DNA of 8,169 bases, taken from Candidatus Hydrogenedentota bacterium (GTDB lineage: Bacteria; Hydrogenedentota; Hydrogenedentia; Hydrogenedentales; SLHB01). Under the pieces are notes generated by a model that made no database searches, was not told where the DNA came from, and saw only the letters and a program-made list of their open reading frames with translations. The DNA lies in assembly GCA_016934125.1 (NCBI GenBank), contig JAFGTL010000790.1, positions 1 to 8,169 on the forward strand, read 5' to 3'. Both the position numbers and the translations under genes were made by a program. Within the stretch, counting starts at the first letter, position 1. Each line of letters starts with the position of its first letter. Shown one piece after another: positions 1 through 5,496 of this stretch.

Positions 1-59
1 CATGAGACCCCTTCTACTATATAGCTCAGCGTTGTCTACCCCGCCCTCGCGTCCTCTCC
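1..59. other. Left-edge sequence with no recognised feature
   Basis: No convincing gene, RNA or repeat is visible before the first GGAG-type repeat. A short open frame crosses the region, but it runs on into the hairpin repeats and resembles no protein I recognise. Confidence 0.4.
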
Positions 60-84
60 GGAGCCCCGCAGAATGCAGGTTGAA

Positions 85-108
85 GGGCGCGGTCAGGAAA
101 CCGCGCCC
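85..108. repeat. Hairpin with 9-bp GC-rich stem
   Basis: The arms GGGCGCGGT (85-93) and ACCGCGCCC (100-108) pair perfectly around a 6-nt loop. It lies between the first two left REP-like units, where the two-tier hairpin stands in the other intervals. Its sequence differs from that hairpin, so it may be a diverged or replaced unit. No T-run follows, so it is not an obvious intrinsic terminator. Confidence 0.55.
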
Positions 109-199
109 CAACGGGGGCGGGGCACATGGAGTCTGCTGCCACGCCGCCCCTGCCCTTTCCGGAGCCCCGCCGAATGGCGGGGCGGAACTCTTCAGATAG

Positions 200-236
200 C
201 CCACGGCGCAGTGCCTTCCCAGGCACAAGCCGTGGG
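200..236 (-). repeat. Two-tier 37-bp hairpin, copy 0 (inverted)
   Basis: This is the exact reverse complement of the three copies right of the transposase. The outer stem is CCCACGGC / GCCGTGGG and the inner stem GTGCC / GGCAC, separated by small unpaired junctions and capped by a 6-nt loop. It is the only copy on the left side, and its opposite orientation matches the flip of the REP-like hairpins across the transposase gene. Confidence 0.85.
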
Positions 237-361
237 TATCGAGCATGCCCATCCCCCCCCTCCGGAGCCCCGCGCCACGCGGGGCGGCACGCTGGGTTTG
301 CATAGGCGCAGGCCCCCCTGCCAAAATGGGCAACGATGGGGCGTTGAAGCGACAATCTCCC

Positions 362-379
362 GGCACGCACCGGCGTGCC
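362..379. repeat. Short hairpin just upstream of the transposase start
   Basis: The arms GGCACGC (362-368) and GCGTGCC (373-379) pair around a 4-nt loop, ending 18 bp before the chosen ATG. It could be a left-end recognition hairpin or could limit translation of the transposase mRNA; both are inference. The rest of 296-397 shows only a weak CAACG / CGTTG inverted pair (331-346) and no clear promoter. Confidence 0.45.
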
Positions 380-397
380 AACATGGGGGGGGCGCAG

Positions 398-850
398 ATG
401 GGGCATACGGCTACGTGTCTGCTGGTGCACGTCGTGTTCGGCACGAAAGGCCGCACACGCCGGATCGATGCGGCGTTACGGGCGCGATTGGAGGCGTTTG
501 CCACGGCCCTCGTGCGGGATTTGGGCTGTGAACCCGTGCGGATTGGGGCGGCGGCCGACCACGTCCACCTGCTGGTGCAATTCCCGGCGACCGTGGCCGT
601 GGCCGACGCGGTGCGCGCGGTGAAGGCCAACACGTCGCGGTGGATCCACCGGACATGGCCCGAACGGCGGGCATTCGGGTGGCAGGCGGGATACGGCGCG
701 TTCAGCGTAAGTCCATCGAGGCGGGAACAGGTGGCCGCGTACATCGCGCGACAGGATGAACACCACCGCCGGTTGTCGTTTCGGGAGGAATTCCGCGCGT
801 TGTTGGAGAAACACGGAATCCGGCTCGACGAACCGTCGGACACCCGGTGA
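398..850 (+). CDS. IS200-like Y1/HUH transposase (RAYT type)
   Basis: This 150-aa protein belongs to the Y1 transposase family, which cuts single-stranded DNA at hairpins through a tyrosine-DNA intermediate. The HUH motif is D54-H55-V56-H57. The catalytic tyrosine is Y115 in the segment AAYIARQ, with the helper Q119 four residues later, the spacing known in IS608 TnpA. The family segment WQAGYGAFSVS precedes it, and EHHRRLSF and KHGIRLDE follow. All catalytic residues are intact, and the length is normal for a single-domain member. ATG 398 was chosen because MGHTATCLLVHVVF is the normal beginning of the family's first strand. An upstream in-frame ATG (245) would add 51 residues encoded by repeat sequence. 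A G-rich stretch precedes 398. The flanking inverted GGAG hairpins favour a REP-associated transposase over an ordinary IS200. Its likely role is to bind or mobilise those repeats. Confidence 0.93.
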   Translation: MGHTATCLLVHVVFGTKGRTRRIDAALRARLEAFATALVRDLGCEPVRIGAAADHVHLLVQFPATVAVADAVRAVKANTSRWIHRTWPERRAFGWQAGYGAFSVSPSRREQVAAYIARQDEHHRRLSFREEFRALLEKHGIRLDEPSDTR

Positions 851-920
851 ATCGCATCCATCCAGCGTGCCGCCCCGCCGTTCGGCGGGGCTCCGGACGG
901 GGGAGGGGAGGCCCTTGGAT

Positions 921-957
921 CCCACGGCTTGTGCCTGGGAAGGCACTGCGCCGTGGG
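921..957 (+). repeat. Two-tier 37-bp hairpin, copy 1
   Basis: The outer stem is CCCACGGC (921-928) with GCCGTGGG (950-957); the inner stem is GTGCC / GGCAC. All 37 bases match the other copies, while the downstream flank (CTATTTGAAGAG) is closer to copy 0 than to copies 2 and 3. Confidence 0.85.
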
Positions 958-1019
958 CTATTTGAAGAGTGCCGCCCCGCTGCGCGGGGCTCCTGAGGGG
1001 TGGGGGGAGGCGCGTGGAT

Positions 1020-1056
1020 CCCACGGCTTGTGCCTGGGAAGGCACTGCGCCGTGGG
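1020..1056 (+). repeat. Two-tier 37-bp hairpin, copy 2
   Basis: This copy is identical over 37 bp to copies 1 and 3. It is followed by TTATTTGGAGAG and a compound GC hairpin site. It starts 99 bp after copy 1. Confidence 0.85.
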
Positions 1057-1136
1057 TTATTTGGAGAGTCCCGCCCCGTCCTCGGGGCGCCCCCGCATGC
1101 GCGGGGCTCCGGAGGGGTGAGGGGAGGCGCGTGGAT

Positions 1137-1173
1137 CCCACGGCTTGTGCCTGGGAAGGCACTGCGCCGTGGG
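1137..1173 (+). repeat. Two-tier 37-bp hairpin, copy 3
   Basis: This copy is identical over 37 bp to copies 1 and 2. Its left flank (GGCGCGTGGAT) and most of its right flank match copy 2, so the two units look like a recent tandem duplication with a 117-bp period. Confidence 0.85.
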
Positions 1174-1251
1174 CTATTTGGAGAGTCCCGCCCCGTCCTC
1201 GGGGCGCCCCCACGCGGCGCGGGGCTCCGGCCCCATTCGCGGGGAGGCCCC

Positions 1252-1316
1252 TTTTTGACAGGACTGACAAGATCGCTCTTGCCGTTCATCCTGTCAATCC
1301 TGTGAATCCTGTCAAA
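1252..1316. repeat. Inverted array of a 9-bp unit
   Basis: Three tandem 9-mers, ATCCTGTCA, ATCCTGTGA and ATCCTGTCA, fill 1288-1314. Two units of the complementary form, TGACAGGAC and TGACAAGAT, fill 1256-1273. The outer arms TTTGACAGGA (1254-1263) and TCCTGTCAAA (1307-1316) pair perfectly, and the next ten inner positions match at about seven. The base composition is less GC-rich than the surroundings. Similar TGACAGGAT-type repeats recur, to my recollection, in intergenic regions of several environmental bacterial phyla. Their function is unknown to me. Confidence 0.7.
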
Positions 1317-1392
1317 CTCCCCCCTGGCTTTTTGCCTCAATCCCGCTGCGATAGACGGTTGCGCGGCCGTACTGCCGCTTGTCTTCACGTCG

Positions 1393-1422
1393 TTGACTGC
1401 CCTCGGAGGCCCGGGGTAAACT
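1393..1422 (+). promoter_or_regulatory. Possible sigma70-like promoter for the ABC import operon
   Basis: TTGACT (1393-1398) and TAAACT (1417-1422) are separated by 18 bp, matching the -35 and -10 consensus at five and four of six positions. Transcription would start near 1429-1430, leaving a leader of about 110 nt. I see no clear operator palindrome or riboswitch between here and the first gene. The consensus is only assumed to apply in this organism. Confidence 0.4.
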
Positions 1423-1540
1423 CGACGCCATTCAACGGAAGCGACACGACGGCCCGTTCATGTGGAGAAGATCGGATTCGAAGCTGCACACCCGCCTGGA
1501 ACACAGCCTTTTTCCGGCCCAGCCGCCGGAGCGCGCATCC

Positions 1541-2869
1541 ATGAGCGCCGCGATCTCCCCGCACAGCACCCCCCGCCTCGCACGGGGGTTGCGGGCCGCG
1601 GTGGCGGCCGGGCTCCTGCTGCTTGCGGCAACGGGATGCGGCGTGGGGGAGCGGGACGTGATCACGGTGCGGTTCTGGAACGGCTTCACGGGCCCGGACG
1701 GCCGCACGATGCTGCGTCTCGTCAAACGCTTCAACGAGGAAAACCCGGATGTGCGCGTGCTCATGCAGCGCATGGACTGGGCGACGTACTACAACAAGCT
1801 GTTCGTGGCGGGCATGGGGGGGCGCGGGCCGGACGTGTTCGTCATCCATGCCGATAACCTCGAGCGGTTCCGGCTGGCCGAGTTCATCCGGCCCGTGGAC
1901 GACTTGGTGCGCGGCCCGGGCGGCATCGACGAGGCGGATTTCGTCGAAAACGTGTGGGCGGCCGTCGGTCGGGATGGCGTGCATTACGGCGTGCCCCTCG
2001 ATGTGCACCTCCTCGGCCTCTACTACAACAAGGCCCTGTTCCGCGAGGCGGGCATCGTGGACGCGGCGGGCGAGGCGCGGCCGCCGGCCACGCGCGAGGA
2101 GTTCATGGACGCCCTCGAGAGGCTCACACGCGATGTGGACGGCGACGGGCGGCCCGATCAATGGGGGCTGGTGTTCACCTGGTATCGCACCAACATGGTG
2201 ACGCTCATGAGCCAATGGGGCGGCGCGTTTTTCACGCCCGACTATGCGAAATGCACGGTGGATTGCCCGGAAAACGCGGCCGCACTGGCGTTCTGCGTCG
2301 GCCTGATTCGCGAGAAGGGCTTTGTCCCGCCGCCGGAGAACTTCGACTCGTGGGTAGGCTTCCGGCAGGGCAAGGTGGGCATGGCGTTCGAGGGCATCTA
2401 CATGCTCGCCGATCTCGAGAAGCAAACCGATCTCGAATACGGCGCGGCGCCGATGCCGCAGTTGGGCGAGCGGCCCGCCGCATGGGCCAGCTCGCACACG
2501 CTCTGCCTGCGGCAGGGGCTCGACGACGTCCACGAGCGCGCCGCCTGGCGTTTCATCGCGTTCCTGTCGGATCACTCCCTCGATTGGGCTGAGGGCGGGC
2601 AGATCCCTGTGCGCAAGAGCCTTCTCGACTCCGATCGGTTCCGCGGCATGGAGGCCCAGGCCGCCTTTGCCGAGCGGATTCCCGACATCGTCTATCTGCC
2701 GCGGGTGCCGTTCATCTTCGAGTTCCAAACCGAGTTCGACGCGGCCATCGAGAAGGCGTTGCGGGGCAGTGCCGCGCCGGCCGCCGCGCTCGGGGAAGCC
2801 ACGGCCAACATCGACGCGGCCGTGGCGCGATACAACGAGATGCTGGCCGAAGCGGGGCGCATGCCATGA
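1541..2869 (+). CDS. ABC transporter substrate-binding lipoprotein (sugar type, family 1)
   Basis: This 442-aa protein would capture a sugar or related solute outside the inner membrane and deliver it to the two permeases encoded next. A signal peptide (positive residues R12-R18, hydrophobic 19-31) ends in a lipobox-like ATGC, so Cys33 is the probable lipidated residue; Ala at -3 is less usual than Leu. The mature start ITVRFWNGFTGPDG is typical of the family, as are NEENPDVRV, GRGPDVFVIHADNL, the GVPLDVHLLGLYYNKALF segment and the C-terminal AAVARYNEML. The start at 1541 was preferred over the in-frame ATG at 1460: a GGAG (1528-1531) lies 9 nt upstream and the signal peptide then begins normally. 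Residues 198-206 form a DxDxDGxxD loop resembling a calcium site. The substrate cannot be named from sequence. The stop overlaps the next start (ATGA). Confidence 0.92.
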   Translation: MSAAISPHSTPRLARGLRAAVAAGLLLLAATGCGVGERDVITVRFWNGFTGPDGRTMLRLVKRFNEENPDVRVLMQRMDWATYYNKLFVAGMGGRGPDVFVIHADNLERFRLAEFIRPVDDLVRGPGGIDEADFVENVWAAVGRDGVHYGVPLDVHLLGLYYNKALFREAGIVDAAGEARPPATREEFMDALERLTRDVDGDGRPDQWGLVFTWYRTNMVTLMSQWGGAFFTPDYAKCTVDCPENAAALAFCVGLIREKGFVPPPENFDSWVGFRQGKVGMAFEGIYMLADLEKQTDLEYGAAPMPQLGERPAAWASSHTLCLRQGLDDVHERAAWRFIAFLSDHSLDWAEGGQIPVRKSLLDSDRFRGMEAQAAFAERIPDIVYLPRVPFIFEFQTEFDAAIEKALRGSAAPAAALGEATANIDAAVARYNEMLAEAGRMP

Positions 2870-3738
2870 GCGCGCGCACCTATGCCCGCCGCTTCTCCGG
2901 CTACCTTTTCCTGCTGCCGTATCTGACGCTGTTTGCGGGATTCCTGCTCGTGCCCTTCGTGTACGGCCTCGGGTTGAGCTTCTTCCGCTGGGAGATGATC
3001 TCGCCCGCGCCGCCGAAATGCGTCGGATTCGGCAATTACGCCGAGGCCCTGGGCAGCGCGTACTTCTGGAAGGCCCTCGGGGCCACGTTCCGGTTCGTGG
3101 TGATGTCGGTGCCGCTCAACATCGGCATGGCGCTGATCGCGGCCGTCGGCATCAACGCCGTGGCGGCCCGCCGCCAGGCCCTCTACCGCGCCGCCTACTT
3201 CCTCCCCCTCATCATCAGCATCAGCGTGGCCGGCATCCTGTGGCGCTGGTTCTACAACGGCGAATTCGGCCTGTTCAACGCGCTGCTGGCCCCGTTGGGA
3301 CTGAAAGCGCCCTGGGTGAGCGATGTGCGCTGGGCCATGAAATCGCTCGTGCTCATGACGCTGTGGTGGACGGCCGGCGGCCCGATGGTGATCCTGCTTG
3401 CGGGCCTGCAGCACATTCCCCGGCATTACTACGAGGCGGCCGCCATCGACGGCGCGGGCCGGACGCGGCAGTTCCTGCACATCACCCTGCCCCAGTTGCG
3501 GCCCGTGCTCCTCTTCGTGCTCGTCATGAACGTCATCGGCGGGTTCCAGGTGTTCGGCCAGGCCTTCCTGATCACCCGGGGCGGCCCGGAGTTCTCGACG
3601 CGCGTCCTCGTGCAATACATTTACGAAACCGCCTTCACCCATTACCGAATGGGTTACGGTTCGGCGATGAGTTGGCTCTTGTTTCTGGTGATCGCGGCCT
3701 TTTCGGCCGCTCAATTCCGAATCCTGCGGGAACGGTGA
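2866..3738 (+). CDS. Carbohydrate ABC transporter permease, MalF-like
   Basis: This 290-aa inner-membrane protein is one half of the translocation channel. Hydrophobic segments lie near residues 12-39, 73-97, 108-128, 158-182, 212-235 and 266-282, fitting the usual six helices. The cytoplasmic EAA loop, which contacts the ATPase, is EAAAIDGAGRTRQFLHITLP (190-209), with E190, A191, A192, G196 and P209 conserved. The N-terminal YLFLLPYLTLFAGFLLVP and C-terminal YRMGYGSAMSWLLFL are typical of the MalF/UgpA type. It lacks the long extra periplasmic loop of E. coli MalF and has the common ~290-aa length. The ATG overlaps the upstream stop by 4 bp, implying translational coupling. Confidence 0.93.
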   Translation: MSARTYARRFSGYLFLLPYLTLFAGFLLVPFVYGLGLSFFRWEMISPAPPKCVGFGNYAEALGSAYFWKALGATFRFVVMSVPLNIGMALIAAVGINAVAARRQALYRAAYFLPLIISISVAGILWRWFYNGEFGLFNALLAPLGLKAPWVSDVRWAMKSLVLMTLWWTAGGPMVILLAGLQHIPRHYYEAAAIDGAGRTRQFLHITLPQLRPVLLFVLVMNVIGGFQVFGQAFLITRGGPEFSTRVLVQYIYETAFTHYRMGYGSAMSWLLFLVIAAFSAAQFRILRER

Positions 3739-3770
3739 CGCAGGCCGGGAAAGGAAGGCACGCAGCAGTC

Positions 3771-4604
3771 ATGGTGGGCACGGGCAGAGCAGCGAAGGCG
3801 GCCGCTGAAGCGGCCGTGGCGGCCGGGGCGCTGATCGTGGCGGCGCCGGTGGCCCTGCTCGTGGTGACGGCCTTCAAGCCCGACGCCGAGATCATCCATT
3901 TCCAGACGGTGCTGCCCCAGGTGTGGACGCTCGATAACTTCCGCGAAGTCCTCGGCAACGCCGAAGAGATCCCCATGGTGCGCTGGTTTCTCAACAGCGT
4001 GTTCATCTCGTGCGCCGTCACCGCGCTCATCCTCGCCGTCGACTCCCTGGCCGCCTACGGGCTCGCGCGTCTCGATCTGCCCGGGAAACGGGCGGTCTTC
4101 GCGCTGATCGTGGCCACGCTCATGGTGCCGGGCCAACTCATGCTCGTGCCCGTCTACCTTATCCTGAACGCGCTCGGCTGGCTGGACACGCCCCTGGCCC
4201 TGATCCTGCCGGCGGGCGCGGGCGCCTTCGGCGTGTTCCTCCTGCGCCAGTTCTTCCTTCACATCCCACGCGATCTCGAAGATGCCGCGGCCATCGACGG
4301 CTGCTCGCGCCTGGGCATCTACGCGCGCATCATCCTGCCCTTATCGAAACCCGCCCTGGCCACCCTCGGCATCTTCACGTTCATGGGCGCGTGGAATGAT
4401 TTCATGGGGCCGCTCATCTTCCTTGACAGCGTCGACAAGTACACGCTCCCGGTGGGCATTGCGCTCTTCCAGACGTCCTACTCGGTGGAGTACGGGCTCA
4501 CCCTGGCGGCGTGCCTCATCTGCACGGCCCCCGTGCTCGTCGTGTTCGCCTTGTTCCAGCGCCACATCGTCGAGGGCATCTCGCTGACGGGATTGAAAGA
4601 CTGA
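3771..4604 (+). CDS. Carbohydrate ABC transporter permease, MalG-like
   Basis: This 277-aa protein is the second half of the channel. Hydrophobic segments lie near residues 13-34, 72-98, 107-132, 142-160, 196-216 and 240-262. The EAA-type loop is LEDAAAIDGCSRLGIYARII (169-188) followed by LP, with D171 where the family usually has Glu. The C-terminal GISLTGLKD is the standard ending of MalG-type permeases. The start is uncertain. ATG 3771 has a purine-rich GGAAAGGAAGG (3748-3758) about 12 nt upstream. An in-frame GTG at 3735 would overlap the previous stop (GTGA) and add 12 residues, but has a weaker ribosome site. The reading frame stays open far upstream inside the two preceding genes, but that part is out of frame with them and is not coding. 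Confidence 0.92.
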   Translation: MVGTGRAAKAAAEAAVAAGALIVAAPVALLVVTAFKPDAEIIHFQTVLPQVWTLDNFREVLGNAEEIPMVRWFLNSVFISCAVTALILAVDSLAAYGLARLDLPGKRAVFALIVATLMVPGQLMLVPVYLILNALGWLDTPLALILPAGAGAFGVFLLRQFFLHIPRDLEDAAAIDGCSRLGIYARIILPLSKPALATLGIFTFMGAWNDFMGPLIFLDSVDKYTLPVGIALFQTSYSVEYGLTLAACLICTAPVLVVFALFQRHIVEGISLTGLKD

Positions 4605-4618
4605 GGCCGATGGGGCGG

Positions 4619-4630
4619 CGCCTTCGGGCG
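4619..4630. terminator. Weak hairpin between convergent genes
   Basis: CGCC / TTCG / GGCG forms a 4-bp stem with a stable UUCG-type loop in the 33-bp gap between the convergent stops at 4604 and 4638. There is no T-run on either strand, so termination here is only a guess. Confidence 0.2.
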
Positions 4631-4637
4631 TACGCGG

Positions 4638-5438
4638 CTACCTCCCCCCGGCCCGGCGCTGCACCCGCTCCATGATGAACGCCTGATTCACGACGTAACC
4701 CCGGTTATCGGGGATCGTGACATCGGCGCCGTGGGCGAGCAGGAGATCGACGGTTTCGGCGGCGCGTTTGTCGTTGACGGCGCAGCAGGTGACGGGCGTG
4801 CGCCCGTCCTTGTCGCGGGCGTTGACGTTGGCGCCGCGGGCGAGGAGGAGCTTGCAGGCCTCGGGCATGCCGTTGGTGGCGGCGCGGTGAAGGGGGGTGA
4901 CGCCGTCGGCGTTCGCGATATTGACGTCCGCGCCGCGGGCGAGGAGCAGTTCGAGCAGGCCGGTGTCGTACTTGTCATTGGGATCGAAGCTGGAGAGATC
5001 GATGTAGAGCGGCGTCATCCCTTCCGGCTTCGATCGGGCGTTCACATCCGCGCCGTACTCCAGCAACACCTCGGCCACCGCGTCGGCCTCTTCGAGCACC
5101 GCAAGGTGAAGGGGCGTTTTCCCGTTGTCGTTGAGCGCCTCGAGTCCGGCCCCGGCGCCAATGAGCCATTTCACGATGTTCTGATAGGCCTGGCGCTTCT
5201 CGCCCGATGCGTCGTCTTTGAGGGCCTGGCGTGCCGTCATGGCCGCGTAGTGGAGCGTGTTGCCGCTGCCGTGTTCCGTGGCGGGCCCGTTCGCATCGAA
5301 GCCGGCGTCGAGATGTTTGCGCACATCGGGCAGGCTCACGTTCCGGATGGCGTCCGACATGGGTTGCGTCGGGCCGCATGCGGACAGGAACGCGATTCCG
5401 AGTATGCCGGCCAGTCCGATCAGGGCACTGCGCTTCAT
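4638..5438 (-). CDS. Ankyrin-repeat lipoprotein
   Basis: This 266-aa protein begins with a canonical lipoprotein signal: MKR, hydrophobic 5-17, lipobox LSAC, lipidated Cys21. Ankyrin repeats follow at about 59-99, 105-134, 139-173, 178-207 and 211-244, recognisable by NGKTPLHLAV, YGADVNARS, DGVTPLHRAATNG, RGANVNARDKDGRTP and HGADVTIPDNRGY. The third repeat carries an insertion (DLSSFDPNDKYDTG). The C-terminus is basic (ERVQRRAGGR). Ankyrin arrays bind other proteins, so a scaffold role on the periplasmic face of a membrane is likely but the partner is unknown. The start at 5438 was chosen because GGGAGGAG (5445-5452) lies 6 nt upstream; the open frame continues upstream only as a shadow of the ATPase gene. 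It follows that gene by 58 bp on the same strand and is probably co-transcribed. Confidence 0.9.
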   Translation of the reverse strand: MKRSALIGLAGILGIAFLSACGPTQPMSDAIRNVSLPDVRKHLDAGFDANGPATEHGSGNTLHYAAMTARQALKDDASGEKRQAYQNIVKWLIGAGAGLEALNDNGKTPLHLAVLEEADAVAEVLLEYGADVNARSKPEGMTPLYIDLSSFDPNDKYDTGLLELLLARGADVNIANADGVTPLHRAATNGMPEACKLLLARGANVNARDKDGRTPVTCCAVNDKRAAETVDLLLAHGADVTIPDNRGYVVNQAFIMERVQRRAGGR

Positions 5439-5496
5439 GAGCCTCTCCTCCCGTTCGGTGTCCCCCGGAGGGCGCGGCTGCGCAGCCCGTCCAGGC

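Larger units (their letters stand above)
60..295 (+). repeat. Left REP-like hairpin array, + orientation
   Basis: Three GGAG-footed units lie in the same orientation about 101-104 bp apart, with GGAG at 60-63, 161-164 and 264-267. The second forms a clean hairpin, GCCCCGCC / GAAT loop / GGCGGGGC (164-183). The third forms GCCCCGCG / CCA / CGCGGGGC (267-285). The first (60 to about 80) is degenerate. A two-tier hairpin (200-236) lies between the second and third units, and an unrelated hairpin (85-108) between the first and second. A GGAG or GTAG tetranucleotide at the foot of a hairpin is the known hallmark of REP elements recognised by RAYT transposases. Assigning these repeats to that class is inference from structure and from the neighbouring transposase. 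Confidence 0.75.
264..894 (+). mobile_element. RAYT transposase bounded by inverted REP-like ends
   Basis: The unit runs from the GGAG foot of the left inner hairpin (264) to the CTCC foot of the right inner hairpin (894) and contains one HUH/Y1 transposase gene. The inner flanks are an exact 15-bp inverted pair, GGGGCGGCACGCTGG at 281-295 and CCAGCGTGCCGCCCC at 862-876. This matches the known organisation of a RAYT gene flanked by inverted REPs. Such genes are usually single-copy and domesticated rather than active insertion sequences. No accessory tnpB-like gene is present. The true limits of any mobile unit cannot be fixed without an empty site for comparison. Confidence 0.65.
862..1230 (-). 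repeat. Right REP-like hairpin array, - orientation
   Basis: Four GGAG-footed hairpins lie on the minus strand, seen on the plus strand as CTCC at 891-894, 990-993, 1107-1110 and 1225-1228. The spacing is about 99, 117 and 118 bp. The first hairpin is GCCCCGCCG / TT / CGGCGGGGC (872-891) and the second GCCCCGC / TGC / GCGGGGC (974-990). The third and fourth sites are compound: an added GCCCCG / TCCT / CGGGGC hairpin (1073-1088 in the third) precedes the REP-like one. A two-tier 37-bp hairpin lies between each neighbouring pair. The array begins 11 bp after the transposase stop. Confidence 0.8.

Noticed and set aside
245..397. Upstream start for the transposase at 245
   Set aside because: The added residues are encoded by REP-like repeat and hairpin sequence, and the family's conserved N-terminus starts at 398.
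921..957. Intrinsic transcription terminator
   Set aside because: The hairpin is strong but is not followed by a T-run on either strand, and the same 37 bp recur four times as part of the repeat unit.
60..1230. CRISPR array
   Set aside because: The repeats are strong palindromes in mixed orientation with ~100-118 bp periods and related interval sequences. There are no unique short spacers and no cas genes.
476..1388. Long minus-strand open frames through the right repeat array, giving repeated peptide blocks
   Set aside because: The repeat periods of 99 and 117 bp are multiples of three, so a frame stays open by arithmetic. The peptides are simply translated hairpins and overlap the real transposase gene.
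1460..1540. Upstream start for the substrate-binding protein at 1460
   Set aside because: It would put 27 polar residues before the signal peptide and lacks a good ribosome site, whereas 1541 has GGAG at proper spacing.
1385..2728. A 447-codon minus-strand open frame
   Set aside because: It is antisense to the substrate-binding protein, with no recognisable domain and a composition typical of an antisense shadow.
2667..3770. N-terminal extension of the MalG-like frame
   Set aside because: The frame is open by chance through the preceding genes. The extension is Arg/Pro-rich, out of frame with real genes, and permeases of this type begin close to the first helix.
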